This document shows, in pieces, positions 1 through 6,253 of a stretch of DNA of 9,536 bases. The DNA is from Methyloceanibacter sp. (lineage in GTDB: Bacteria; Pseudomonadota; Alphaproteobacteria; Rhizobiales; Methyloligellaceae), in contig JALHTP010000324.1 in the NCBI GenBank assembly GCA_022865725.1, forward strand, positions 1-9,536, written 5' to 3'. Position 1 is the first letter of the stretch. Each line of letters starts with the position of its first letter. The notes below the pieces were generated by a model. That model saw only the letters and a program-made list of their open reading frames with translations, had not been told where the DNA came from and searched no databases. Made by a program: the position numbers and the translations under genes.

Positions 1-8
1 CTGCCCCC

Positions 9-290
9 ATGACACTTGCCACTAAAGACCTCGACAAGGCCAAGCTCGATCCTCAGTCCGTCTTCCAGGCGCCCAAGGACGTGCTCGGCGCGCCGGGCCT
101 CTCCGCCGACGAGAAGAAGTCGATCCTCGTCCGCTGGGAAGCCGATGTCGAAGCCCTGCTCAGGGCGACCGAGGAAGGCATGCTGCCGTCCGACAATCGC
201 AGCCCCGCCGAGCTGCTGCGCGCCGTGCATGAGGCCATGCAGTCGCTCGAGCGCGGAAGCGTCGGCGTACCGCATCGCTGCTGCGGCTAG
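9..290 (+). CDS. Small conserved hypothetical protein
   Basis: A 93-residue, acidic, soluble, mostly helical protein with no signal peptide or membrane segment. Its layout (LDPQSVFQAPKDVL, then GLSADEKKSILVRWEADVEAL, then an acidic TEEGM segment and a final helix) resembles small uncharacterised alphaproteobacterial proteins in which an 'F-x-x-P-x-D-V' motif precedes a 'K-x-x-I-L-x-R-W-E-x-D' helix. I know no function for that family. The last residues (GVPHRCCG) look less family-like and may reflect local drift. The ATG at 9 has only 8 bases before it, no visible ribosome binding site and no in-frame stop upstream, so the true start could lie outside the window. The family resemblance is from memory. 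Confidence 0.6.
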   Translation: MTLATKDLDKAKLDPQSVFQAPKDVLGAPGLSADEKKSILVRWEADVEALLRATEEGMLPSDNRSPAELLRAVHEAMQSLERGSVGVPHRCCG

Positions 291-336
291 AAGTATCGCT
301 TGCTTAGCAGCGCACCCCTTGATTGGAAGGCGGCGA

Positions 337-353
337 AACCAAATCTATTGGTT
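337..353. repeat. Perfect 6-bp inverted repeat upstream of the Usp remnant
   Basis: AACCAA (337-342) and TTGGTT (348-353) are perfect inverted repeats separated by five AT-rich bases. The site lies about 30 bp before the start of the Usp-like gene, in the short gap after the gene ending at 290. It could be a regulator half-site pair or a small hairpin. Function is inference only. Confidence 0.35.
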
Positions 354-382
354 AAGGGGAGCTTCTGAAGACGGGATGTCCC

Positions 383-808
383 ATGCCGCCTCGCCGCCTG
401 CCATTTTCGCGCTTGTCGCTGATTGCCGCGATGCTTGGCGCTCAGCTCGTTGCGGGCGGAGCGCTGGCCGCCGCCGCTCGTGCAGTTGCTGACTCTCTCC
501 ACTTGTTGGAGCGAGCAAAAAAGGTTCGCGTGGTAACGGCCTTGAATGAAAAAGAACTCGACAGCGAATCGCCCGCTGCAGAATTGTCAAAGTACCTGAC
601 GCGCCGCGGCATTGATGCCACGCCGGATTGTATCGATGCAGCGGGTCGTCGGATCGGAGAGATTCTGAGTTCTTACCTCACCGCTAATCAAGCGGACCTC
701 CTAGTTATGGGCGCGTACGGCCATTCGCGCCTAAGGGAGTTTATTCTGGGCGGAGCCACCCGGAGCGTGCTTTTAAAGCCGCCGCTGCCCGTCTTGCTTT
801 CGCATTAG
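383..808 (+). CDS. Truncated universal stress protein (UspA family), C-terminal half only
   Basis: This encodes 141 residues. From about residue 31 (AARAVADSLHLLERAKKVRV) to the end it reads as the second half of a single UspA-type domain. It includes the nucleotide-binding loop GAYGHSRLREF followed by LGGATR near residues 110-126, and a hydrophobic C-terminal strand (PLPVLLSH). Alphaproteobacterial members of this type are usually about 270-280 residues, so roughly the first half, including the N-terminal acidic residue of the nucleotide pocket, is absent. In its place residues 1-30 form a signal-peptide-like stretch: basic RR, hydrophobic LSLIAAMLGAQLVAGGALA, then AA. The position of LVAGGALAAAARAVADS lines up with the usual LVAWNGS-x-EAARAVAD, so part of it may be drifted Usp sequence. 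There is no good Shine-Dalgarno just before the ATG. It may be a decaying gene or an expressed half-domain. Confidence 0.65.
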   Translation: MPPRRLPFSRLSLIAAMLGAQLVAGGALAAAARAVADSLHLLERAKKVRVVTALNEKELDSESPAAELSKYLTRRGIDATPDCIDAAGRRIGEILSSYLTANQADLLVMGAYGHSRLREFILGGATRSVLLKPPLPVLLSH

Positions 809-872
809 TAAGAAAATCGAAACTCAAGCGACAGCTGCGGCTCGCGAATGCAGGAGGCTAGTTGATTACAAG

Positions 873-878
873 TAGGAG
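873..878 (+). promoter_or_regulatory. Ribosome binding site for the 163-aa protein
   Basis: TAGGAG lies 6 nt before the ATG at 885, a good Shine-Dalgarno spacing. It fixes this start and supports the gene as translated. Confidence 0.6.
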
Positions 879-884
879 CTCGTT

Positions 885-1376
885 ATGTCGAACAAGGAGA
901 GTTTCACGCCGGAAGAGTGGACCAAGATCTTGGTAGGCCCGATGCTGGCTGGAATGGCCGTTTCAGCGGCAGACCCGAGTGAGTTATGGGGCCTGATTAA
1001 AGAAGGTTCCGCGAGCTCATCGGCGATGGCCGCTGCAAAGTCGGATGCCGGTTCCAATGAACTTGTGAAAGCTGTTATCGCGGATTTCGAGACGCAGGAG
1101 GGGCGATCCACTGTGCGTAACGCACTGCGAAAGCGGTTTGCCGGTGCCAAGCCGGCCGATGTTGTTCAGGGCTCACTTGAGATTCTGCGGGAAATCTCGA
1201 CGGTCCTAGCAACTAAAGCGCCTGGCGATACACCTGCCTTCAAGGCTTGGTTGAACGACATTAGTCGCAAAGTATCTGAGGCCTCACCGGAAGGTGGTAT
1301 CGGAGGCGCGCAGGTAAGCAACGCAGAGAAGGCTACACTGGCCGAAATTTCTAAGGCCCTGGGTACAACGACCTGA
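885..1376 (+). CDS. Conserved protein of unknown function, 163 aa
   Basis: A soluble, probably all-helical protein with no signal peptide, transmembrane segment or catalytic motif that I recognise. It opens with SFTPEEWTKILVGPMLAGMAVSAADPSELWGLIKE, passes through a helix pattern around NELVKAVIADFETQEGRS (residues 58-75), and ends with APGDTPAFKAWLNDISRKV and a conserved-looking VSNAEKATLAEISKALG tail. From memory this resembles a family of roughly 150-170-residue alphaproteobacterial proteins annotated only as hypothetical, so the length appears complete. The ATG at 885 is supported by a TAGGAG 6 nt upstream. The gene stands 76 bp after the Usp remnant and may have its own promoter, though I see no convincing -35/-10 pair. 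No function is assigned. Confidence 0.75.
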   Translation: MSNKESFTPEEWTKILVGPMLAGMAVSAADPSELWGLIKEGSASSSAMAAAKSDAGSNELVKAVIADFETQEGRSTVRNALRKRFAGAKPADVVQGSLEILREISTVLATKAPGDTPAFKAWLNDISRKVSEASPEGGIGGAQVSNAEKATLAEISKALGTTT

Positions 1377-1789
1377 AGAGTTCTCGGCTCCCAAGATGCG
1401 CGGCGCGCGTCCGATTCGGGGACGCCGTGGTTCTCGGCGGCGAGATCGGTCGCCCAGTACGGCGCCTACAGCCGAAGTTCTCATACGACAATCTGACTTT
1501 AAATGTGAAATTGGCTCCGTAGTTGCATCTTTTAATGATGCAGCCAATGCATTCATTGCTTTCGCCAGAGCACTCCCAGAGGTCTCAACGCCACTACTCG
1601 CCCGATTCAGGGTTAAGTGGATGTCACGTGTGGTCGGGTAATGACCCATAACGGACATCATTTAGGCTGTCGCTGCTGAGCGAGGGTTGCTCTCACCTCA
1701 TAAGTCGAAACGTGGAGGTTCCCGGCGGTGGTAACTGCGCGTTCGAGCAGGACTTTGCCAAAACCTTTGAGGTGACAGGGCTTGCGTTA
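1377..1789. other. 413-bp stretch without a convincing gene
   Basis: Open frames exist on both strands (plus 1396-1641, minus 1284-1661), but neither has a ribosome binding site or family resemblance, and the minus one runs antisense into the 163-aa gene. A weak hairpin (GCGTCC 1407-1412, GGACGC 1420-1425, 7-nt loop) follows the 163-aa gene, but no T-tract follows it. A degenerate intergenic repeat fragment lies at 1621-1658. Confidence 0.5.
1621..1658 (-). repeat. Degenerate intergenic repeat fragment, copy 1
   Basis: Read on the minus strand from 1658, this begins ATGTCCGTTATGGG and ends GTGACAT. Its opening matches the plus-strand copy at 3310 (ATGTCCGCTATTGG) at 12 of 14 positions. Sequences with this opening recur in Bradyrhizobium and relatives and are often mis-called as small proteins beginning MSAIG or MSVMG. 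The ends are themselves inverted (ATGTCc and tGACAT). Confidence 0.4.
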
Positions 1790-2779
1790 CTAAGGAGAGG
1801 GTCTTGGCTGGGGAAATACAGCCAGCAAGGGATCTAAGACGTTCTCATCCAGTCCCACCAGCCCTGACTGATTTTGATAAAGTTCCTCGCTGTACGGCTT
1901 GCCATCCCTATCCGGTGCACCGGCGCCCTGAACAATCGCTTCAAGGATCAATTGCCCGTTTACGATCCTGAAAATTCCGCCGCCTGAGCCTCCTTCACCG
2001 CCGGATAAGTCAGCAAAGTAGGCTAACGGACCATCCGGACCAGAGGGGAAAACATGGCGGATCGTCCCGACTTGGGTAACGGGTTCTCGGCCGCTCCATG
2101 GGCTGAGCATGCCATCTTGCTTCGCAGTCGCTTCAAAAACACGATCGCCTTGTTGCAGCATCGCTCCTTTTTCAGGGATGGCCAAAGCCTGGCAACCTTC
2201 GACCGGATGGGCAAGTCTGACTGCGGTCATGTCTTGCCGTTTCAATTCCGGTGTTTTGGACATGGAAGTTGCTATGGGCGGAAGTTGGGACGGATCATCG
2301 ATAACGATCGCAATTTCATCCTTGGGATTTTTCCAGTTATGAAAGCGACACGTATCAATCGGCAATAGCTGCCCCGTGCCCAAATCCTGAAACGCATGTT
2401 TGACGGTAACAAGGATGTTGGGCTGAAGCGCTATATTGCCGCTGCCCTGATAGGTATAAATCCGCTTTCCGTCTGCCGACGGAACTTTGCAGACGACAGG
2501 GCCCGTACACGCCATCAGTTGCGTTAGTTGCGACGCCGTTACGCCAAACTCCTTTTGCAGGGCATCCGCCAGTTCAGAAAGGTCGTGGCGGTTATCATAT
2601 TTTTTGAGCTCGTCCTTGTTGTTCGGATCGATCATGACCCCTTCCGGCGTGATGATGCTCGCCTGCTGCAATAGCTGGGAAACGGCAAGGGGCTCGGCAT
2701 GGCTGACGGCAATACCCGCCGATCCGACCAGCGCCGCAAGGGCCAGAGTTCTTCCGATCATTTTAAGAGAGCGCGTCAT
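1790..2779 (-). CDS. Secreted trypsin-like (S1-type) serine protease homologue
   Basis: With the ATG at 2779 the protein has 329 residues. Residues 1-28 form a signal peptide (MTRSLK, hydrophobic core LALAALVGSAGIAV, cleavage after SHA), so it is exported. A chymotrypsin-fold triad can be proposed: His128 in ILVTVKHAF, Asp183 in DMTAVRLAHPVEG (matching the usual D-I-A-L-x-R-L), and Ser265 in GGSGGGIF. The spacings of 55 and 82 residues suit S1 enzymes. The usual Asp before the Ser (GDSGG) is replaced by Gly. About 100 residues separate the signal peptide from the His strand and could be a pro-region or partner-binding segment. Cysteines at 91, 97, 143 and 196 might form disulfides. A longer frame starting TTG at 2839 lies within a terminator hairpin, so I reject that start; ATG 2761 (residue 7) is a possible alternative. 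Substrate unknown. Confidence 0.7.
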   Translation of the reverse strand: MTRSLKMIGRTLALAALVGSAGIAVSHAEPLAVSQLLQQASIITPEGVMIDPNNKDELKKYDNRHDLSELADALQKEFGVTASQLTQLMACTGPVVCKVPSADGKRIYTYQGSGNIALQPNILVTVKHAFQDLGTGQLLPIDTCRFHNWKNPKDEIAIVIDDPSQLPPIATSMSKTPELKRQDMTAVRLAHPVEGCQALAIPEKGAMLQQGDRVFEATAKQDGMLSPWSGREPVTQVGTIRHVFPSGPDGPLAYFADLSGGEGGSGGGIFRIVNGQLILEAIVQGAGAPDRDGKPYSEELYQNQSGLVGLDENVLDPLLAVFPQPRPSP

Positions 2780-2802
2780 TGGGTGTGCATCGAAATCCGA
2801 CA

Positions 2803-2836
2803 CTAGAGGAAAGAAGGGCCGGCGAGAGGCCGGCCC
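2803..2836 (-). terminator. Intrinsic terminator after the small secreted protein gene
   Basis: A perfect 8-bp GC-rich stem (GGGCCGGC 2816-2823 and GCCGGCCC 2829-2836, 5-nt loop) is followed on the minus strand by the pyrimidine-rich TTCTTTCCTC. It lies about 27 bp after the stop at 2864. This is the layout of a rho-independent terminator for the 2864-3085 gene and separates it from the protease gene. Confidence 0.75.
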
Positions 2837-2863
2837 CAAACAATCTGCTGGCCTTGAGTGATG

Positions 2864-3085
2864 CTAGGCTTTGCACTCTTTCATGTCGGCCATGGCCTTC
2901 TCTGCGGCCTCCTTAGAATCATATTCCCCCATCATTTTCATGCCCGAGGCCATCTCGGTCACAACCGAACATTTGTGGCTAGTGGTGTCGAGGCCCACGA
3001 AGTACTTCCCGCCCCCGGACTCCACAGCTAAAGCGGGTATGGCAAATGCGCCAATCAGAACGGCTGCGACTAAATACTTCCTCAT
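2864..3085 (-). CDS. Small secreted (periplasmic) protein, 73 aa
   Basis: Residues 1-20 are a clear signal peptide (MRKYLVAAVLIGAFAIPALA, cleavage after ALA). The mature part is about 53 residues with a strand-like KYFVGLDTTSHKCSVVTE, then EYDSKEAAEKAMADMKECK. This layout, 'Y-V-x-x-D-T-x-x-x-K-C' followed by a helix ending in Cys, is one I know from numerous small exported rhizobial proteins without defined function. The two cysteines (39 and 71) are the only ones and could form a disulfide in the periplasm. AAGGAGA (3092-3098) sits 6 nt before the ATG. A weak promoter-like TTGACT lies at 3164-3159 on the minus strand, with a poor -10. A strong terminator follows the gene, so it is probably monocistronic. 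Confidence 0.75.
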   Translation of the reverse strand: MRKYLVAAVLIGAFAIPALAVESGGGKYFVGLDTTSHKCSVVTEMASGMKMMGEYDSKEAAEKAMADMKECKA

Positions 3086-3091
3086 TTCCTG

Positions 3092-3098
3092 TCTCCTT
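3092..3098 (-). promoter_or_regulatory. Ribosome binding site for the small secreted protein
   Basis: The minus strand reads AAGGAGA six nucleotides before the ATG at 3085, a near-ideal Shine-Dalgarno that confirms this start and suggests efficient translation. Confidence 0.65.
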
Positions 3099-3122
3099 GG
3101 GATGAACTTGCGGAACGGCTAG

Positions 3123-3472
3123 CCAAAGAAGAAAAGCACATCCTTTGGAACCTACCAAGTCAACTGTCCGTAAACAGGATTACCCGCGTCCCGCGCTGTT
3201 CTACCGCCGATCTTGACCCTGCCAGGATCCTCGCAGCCAGCGAGAAACGCCCTCAACGTTCTGACCGAGATATGCAATCGTCCGTGTCGATGGATGCCCC
3301 TCGTGCTGTATGTCCGCTATTGGCACCATCCGGAAGTGCCGCCCGCCGCGAAGGAAGGCCGCTTACGGCTCCAAAGCGGACTCTCCCATTGGCATACTTG
3401 CTGAGGTGAGGGCGCTAGAGCGGAATAGAAAGGACGTCCCGGTAGGCGAGTGCCTGCTACACGAGATGAATC
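3123..3472. other. 350-bp non-coding stretch
   Basis: No gene is supported here. A short open frame from 3213 has no ribosome binding site and runs into repeat-like sequence. The stretch holds a possible promoter for the minus-strand gene at its left end and a degenerate repeat from 3310 onwards. The remainder shows nothing I can identify. Confidence 0.5.
3310..3400 (+). repeat. Degenerate intergenic repeat fragment, copy 2
   Basis: It begins ATGTCCGCTATTGG, matching the opening of the minus-strand copy at 1658, and continues through CCGGAAGTGCC to a second block, CCAAAGCGGAC (3370-3380). In rhizobial genomes the blocks 'ATGTCCGCTATTGG' and 'AAAGCGGAC' occur together in dispersed intergenic repeats. 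Boundaries are approximate and the family name is not known to me. Confidence 0.4.
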
Positions 3473-3742
3473 ATGAACTGTTACGTTTACGTCCTGGGAA
3501 GCGAAGGCGGACGCAATTACCGAACCTATGTCGGGTGGACAACCGATCTCGACCGGCGGCTCAAGCAACATAATGCTGGCGCTGGCGCGAAATCGACGCG
3601 GGGGCGGAAGTGGGTTCTTCTCTACGCCGAAAGATACGACGCGCGAAGCGCAGCCATGAGCCGCGAATGGCATCTCAAGCGTGACAGGCAGTTTCGGAAA
3701 TTGCTGCGGCCTAGCTCGTTCGCCCATTCTCAGAACTCATGA
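3473..3742 (+). CDS. GIY-YIG nuclease superfamily protein (YhbQ/UPF0213-like)
   Basis: An 89-residue single-domain protein matching the small stand-alone GIY-YIG proteins, which are usually 80-100 residues. Visible elements in order are the first strand YVYVL (GIY position), TYVGWTTDLDRRLKQHNAG (YIG position, followed by the conserved Arg and an HN), and a helix AMSREWHLKRDRQF, where the Glu is the likely metal-binding residue. Members have been linked to DNA repair or structure-specific cleavage, but the function of this subgroup is poorly defined. There is no signal peptide; it should be cytoplasmic. The Shine-Dalgarno is weak (GAGATGA just upstream). The gene lies immediately left of the DUF2924-recombinase module, with 182 bp between its stop and the next supported start. 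It may be host flank or part of the element. Confidence 0.85.
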   Translation: MNCYVYVLGSEGGRNYRTYVGWTTDLDRRLKQHNAGAGAKSTRGRKWVLLYAERYDARSAAMSREWHLKRDRQFRKLLRPSSFAHSQNS

Positions 3743-3914
3743 AGCCTAACCAGCTGTCTCAGAAACCGGGACCGCCTCTCTTTCGAGTGGACTTCCTTGT
3801 CGACCAGAGCGTGAATGCCTGAGACGCAGGCGTTGATCTCCTCCGCGCACGCCTCCCAGAGCCCGGCCAGTCCGGGCTTCGGGTGGTGAGCGCGCCAGAT
3901 GGCGCGATAGCACC

Positions 3915-3918
3915 GGAG
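3915..3918 (+). promoter_or_regulatory. Ribosome binding site that decides the DUF2924 start
   Basis: GGAG lies 6 nt before the ATG at 3925. The alternative in-frame GTG at 3883 has no comparable site, so 3925 is preferred. Confidence 0.55.
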
Positions 3919-3924
3919 ACCGAC

Positions 3925-4512
3925 ATGACCGAGACCGCTGACGCTGCAGAATCGATAGTAGAGCAAGAGGCACGCAGCCGCCGCCCGACGACCGCACCGC
4001 GGACACGGCTGCGCGAGAGGCTCGCGGTGCTGGAAAAGCTCGATGCCGGCCAGCTTCGTGCAGAGTGGCGGCGGCTCTACCGGAGCCAAGCGCCACGCCT
4101 CAGTCGCGATCTCCTCATCCGCGGCGTCGCCCACCGCCTGCAGGAGCTGGACCTTGGCGGGATGAGCAAAGCGACCCGACGGAAGCTGGCGGCCTTCGCC
4201 ACGGAGTTGAAGGCAAGCGGAAGCCTGACGCCTCGCTCCAGCCCGCAGCTGAGACCAGGTGCGCGCTTGGTGCGCGAATGGCGCGGGCGGACCCATATTG
4301 TCGCGGTCCTGGAGGATGGCTTCGAGTACGCCGGCAAGGCGTATCCCTCGCTGACGAGGATCGCACAGACGATCACCGGGGCGCATTGGTCCGGTCCACG
4401 CTTCTTCGGTCTCACCAACAAGAGGTGCTCAGCAGAGCCATCCGACAAAGGCGCTGAAGGACACGGACCTTCCGCCGCCGCGGATGGTGTGGCAGGGGGC
4501 GCTCATGTCTAA
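3925..4512 (+). CDS. DUF2924 domain protein (serine-recombinase partner)
   Basis: This encodes 195 residues from the ATG at 3925. After an Arg-rich N-terminus come the family's hallmarks: LDAGQLRAEWRRLYRSQAP, LSRDLLIRGVAHRLQEL, TRRKLAAFATEL, then the beta-rich LRPGARLVREWRGRTHIVAVLEDGFEYAGKAYPSLTRIAQTITGAHWSGPRFFGL. DUF2924 genes in alphaproteobacteria commonly sit directly before a large serine recombinase, as here. The biochemical role is not established; a DNA-binding accessory or directionality factor is plausible inference, since the protein is basic and small. Family members usually end soon after WSGPRFFGL; this one has a roughly 30-residue, probably disordered tail reaching into the recombinase start. 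Its stop overlaps the recombinase ATG by 8 bp, which suggests translational coupling. Confidence 0.85.
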   Translation: MTETADAAESIVEQEARSRRPTTAPRTRLRERLAVLEKLDAGQLRAEWRRLYRSQAPRLSRDLLIRGVAHRLQELDLGGMSKATRRKLAAFATELKASGSLTPRSSPQLRPGARLVREWRGRTHIVAVLEDGFEYAGKAYPSLTRIAQTITGAHWSGPRFFGLTNKRCSAEPSDKGAEGHGPSAAADGVAGGAHV

Positions 4513-6253
4513 GCCCGCGGTCAAAGCAGCCGGCTCCCGAAGCGCCAGACTTCGGTGCGCCATCTACACTCGAAAGTCGAGCGAGGAAGGACTGGAACAG
4601 GACTTCAACTCGCTCGACGCCCAGCGCGAGGCCTGTGAGGCATTCATCGTCAGCCAGAAACATGAAGGCTGGACTTCCCTTCCGGTCCTCTACGATGACG
4701 GCGGCTTCTCGGGTGGGACATTGGAGCGGCCGGCCCTGCAGCAGCTTCTTGCCGATGTTGCCGCCGGCAAGATCGACGTCGTGGTGGTTTACAAGATCGA
4801 CCGCCTGACCCGCTCCCTCCTCGACTTCGGCAGGATCGTCGAGATTTTCGACAAACGGAACGTGTCCTTCGTCTCTGTGACCCAACAGTTCAATACCACC
4901 ACATCGATGGGGCGGCTCACCCTCAACGTCCTGCTCTCCTTCGCCCAGTTCGAGCGGGAGGTCACCGGCGAGCGCATCCGCGACAAGATCGCAGCCTCCA
5001 AGAAGAAGGGCATGTGGATGGGCGGACAGCCGCCCCTTGGCTATGACGTCAAGGACAGGAAGCTGGCAATCAACCCGGACGAGGCCGATATCGTCCGGAT
5101 CATCTTCCGCCGGTATCTCGACCTGAAGTCAGTCCGGACACTCAAGGAGAGCCTCGATGCTTCGGGCGTTGTCAGCAAAGCGCGCATCGCCTCGGATGGG
5201 AGCGCCTACGGCAGCAAACCGATCGCCATGGGTGCCCTCTACCACCTGCTCCAGAACCGCATCTACCGCGGTGAGATCGTCCACAAGGACAAGAGCTATC
5301 CGGGCGAACATCAGGCAATCGTCGATGAGGGGCTGTGGGATGACGTTCAGACCATTCTCGCCAGCAACCGGGTTGGCCGGGCCAACGGCGCGACCGCAAA
5401 GGCGCCGAGCCTGCTGGCAGGGATCCTCTTCGATGCCGCCGGCGAGCGCATGACCCCGTCTCATGCGGTCAAGAAGGGTACCCGTTATCGCTACTATGTC
5501 TCGCGCCCGCTTATAACAGGTGGCGACGCGGTCAACGCTGGCGGTCAACGGATACCGGCCGTAAGCCTGGAGGCGCTTGTCGCCCGACGCATGCAGGACT
5601 GGCTTGCCGACGGCGCCGCGGTTCTTGATGCAATCCGCCGTCACGTACCGGATGGGGTTGCCCAACAGCACACCATCGCGGGCGCCATGCGTCTCGGTGC
5701 GTCGTGGCACGGTCTCCGCCCGGATGAAGTACGCAGCCTGCTTCTCTCGATCTGTCGTCGCGTCCAGGTCCACGTCGATCGGCTCGAAATGACCATCGAC
5801 AGCCTCGCCCTTGTCAGGAGGATCGAACCGCAGATTGCCGGGGACGACGCTATCCCAGCGAAGACCCCGCCGGACGCGGACGTTGCTCCGCTCGTCCTGA
5901 CCACCCCTGCGCGACTCCGCCGGGCCGGCATGGAAATGCGCATGGTGGTCGACGACGGATCCGAGCCCGCCAACGTCGATCCCGGTCTCGTTCGGGTCCT
6001 GGTGCGCGCCTTCGCGATCCGCGATCAGCTGTTCAACGACCACAGCCTCTCACCCAACGACATCGCGGAACGCGAGGGTATCGTCCCTTCCTACGCCACA
6101 CGCCTCTTCCGCCTCACCTTCCTCGCGCCGGACATTATCGCCACCATCCTCGACGGAAGACACCCGCCAGAACTCACTCTTCGCAAGCTCCTGGATGACA
6201 CGCGACTGCCGCTCGACTGGAGCGAGCAGAGAGCAAGCCTCGGCTTCGCTTAG
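4505..6253 (+). CDS. Large serine recombinase (resolvase/integrase family)
   Basis: This encodes 582 residues from the ATG at 4505. The catalytic resolvase domain covers about residues 15-170: YTRKSSEEGLEQ with the likely nucleophile Ser25, SLDAQREAC, YDDGGFSGGTLERP, VVVYKIDRLTRS, then FAQFEREVTGERIRDKIAASKKKG. The recombinase DNA-binding domain follows (about 175-300: PPLGYDV, AIVDEGLWDDVQ). The zinc-ribbon position (about 312-345) lacks the usual cysteines. The C-terminal part ends in a helix-turn-helix-like LSPNDIAEREGIVPSYATRLFRL. The length suits the family and the gene looks intact. Enzymes of this type integrate and excise mobile DNA through a covalent serine-DNA link without a tRNA-type requirement. 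An upstream ATG at 4484 is possible, but the AGGGGG at 4494-4499 favours 4505. It overlaps the DUF2924 gene by 8 bp. Confidence 0.93.
   Translation: MSKPAVKAAGSRSARLRCAIYTRKSSEEGLEQDFNSLDAQREACEAFIVSQKHEGWTSLPVLYDDGGFSGGTLERPALQQLLADVAAGKIDVVVVYKIDRLTRSLLDFGRIVEIFDKRNVSFVSVTQQFNTTTSMGRLTLNVLLSFAQFEREVTGERIRDKIAASKKKGMWMGGQPPLGYDVKDRKLAINPDEADIVRIIFRRYLDLKSVRTLKESLDASGVVSKARIASDGSAYGSKPIAMGALYHLLQNRIYRGEIVHKDKSYPGEHQAIVDEGLWDDVQTILASNRVGRANGATAKAPSLLAGILFDAAGERMTPSHAVKKGTRYRYYVSRPLITGGDAVNAGGQRIPAVSLEALVARRMQDWLADGAAVLDAIRRHVPDGVAQQHTIAGAMRLGASWHGLRPDEVRSLLLSICRRVQVHVDRLEMTIDSLALVRRIEPQIAGDDAIPAKTPPDADVAPLVLTTPARLRRAGMEMRMVVDDGSEPANVDPGLVRVLVRAFAIRDQLFNDHSLSPNDIAEREGIVPSYATRLFRLTFLAPDIIATILDGRHPPELTLRKLLDDTRLPLDWSEQRASLGFA

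Noticed and set aside
1396..1641. 81-codon plus-strand open frame
   Set aside because: Arg-rich low-complexity start, no ribosome binding site and no family resemblance.
1284..1661. 125-codon minus-strand open frame overlapping the 163-aa gene
   Set aside because: Its start lies in the repeat fragment at 1658, it has no ribosome binding site, and its second half is antisense to a supported gene.
3739..3822. 27-codon frame whose ATG overlaps the GIY-YIG stop (ATGA)
   Set aside because: The overlap is suggestive of coupling, but the peptide has no recognisable features and a frame this short is expected by chance.
3730..4386. 218-codon minus-strand frame opposite DUF2924
   Set aside because: Most of it is antisense to the well-supported DUF2924 gene. 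Only the last 46 codons look protein-like, and these are reported as a finding.
5129..6043. 304-codon minus-strand frame opposite the recombinase
   Set aside because: Shadow of the recombinase in high-GC DNA; the plus-strand frame carries all family motifs.
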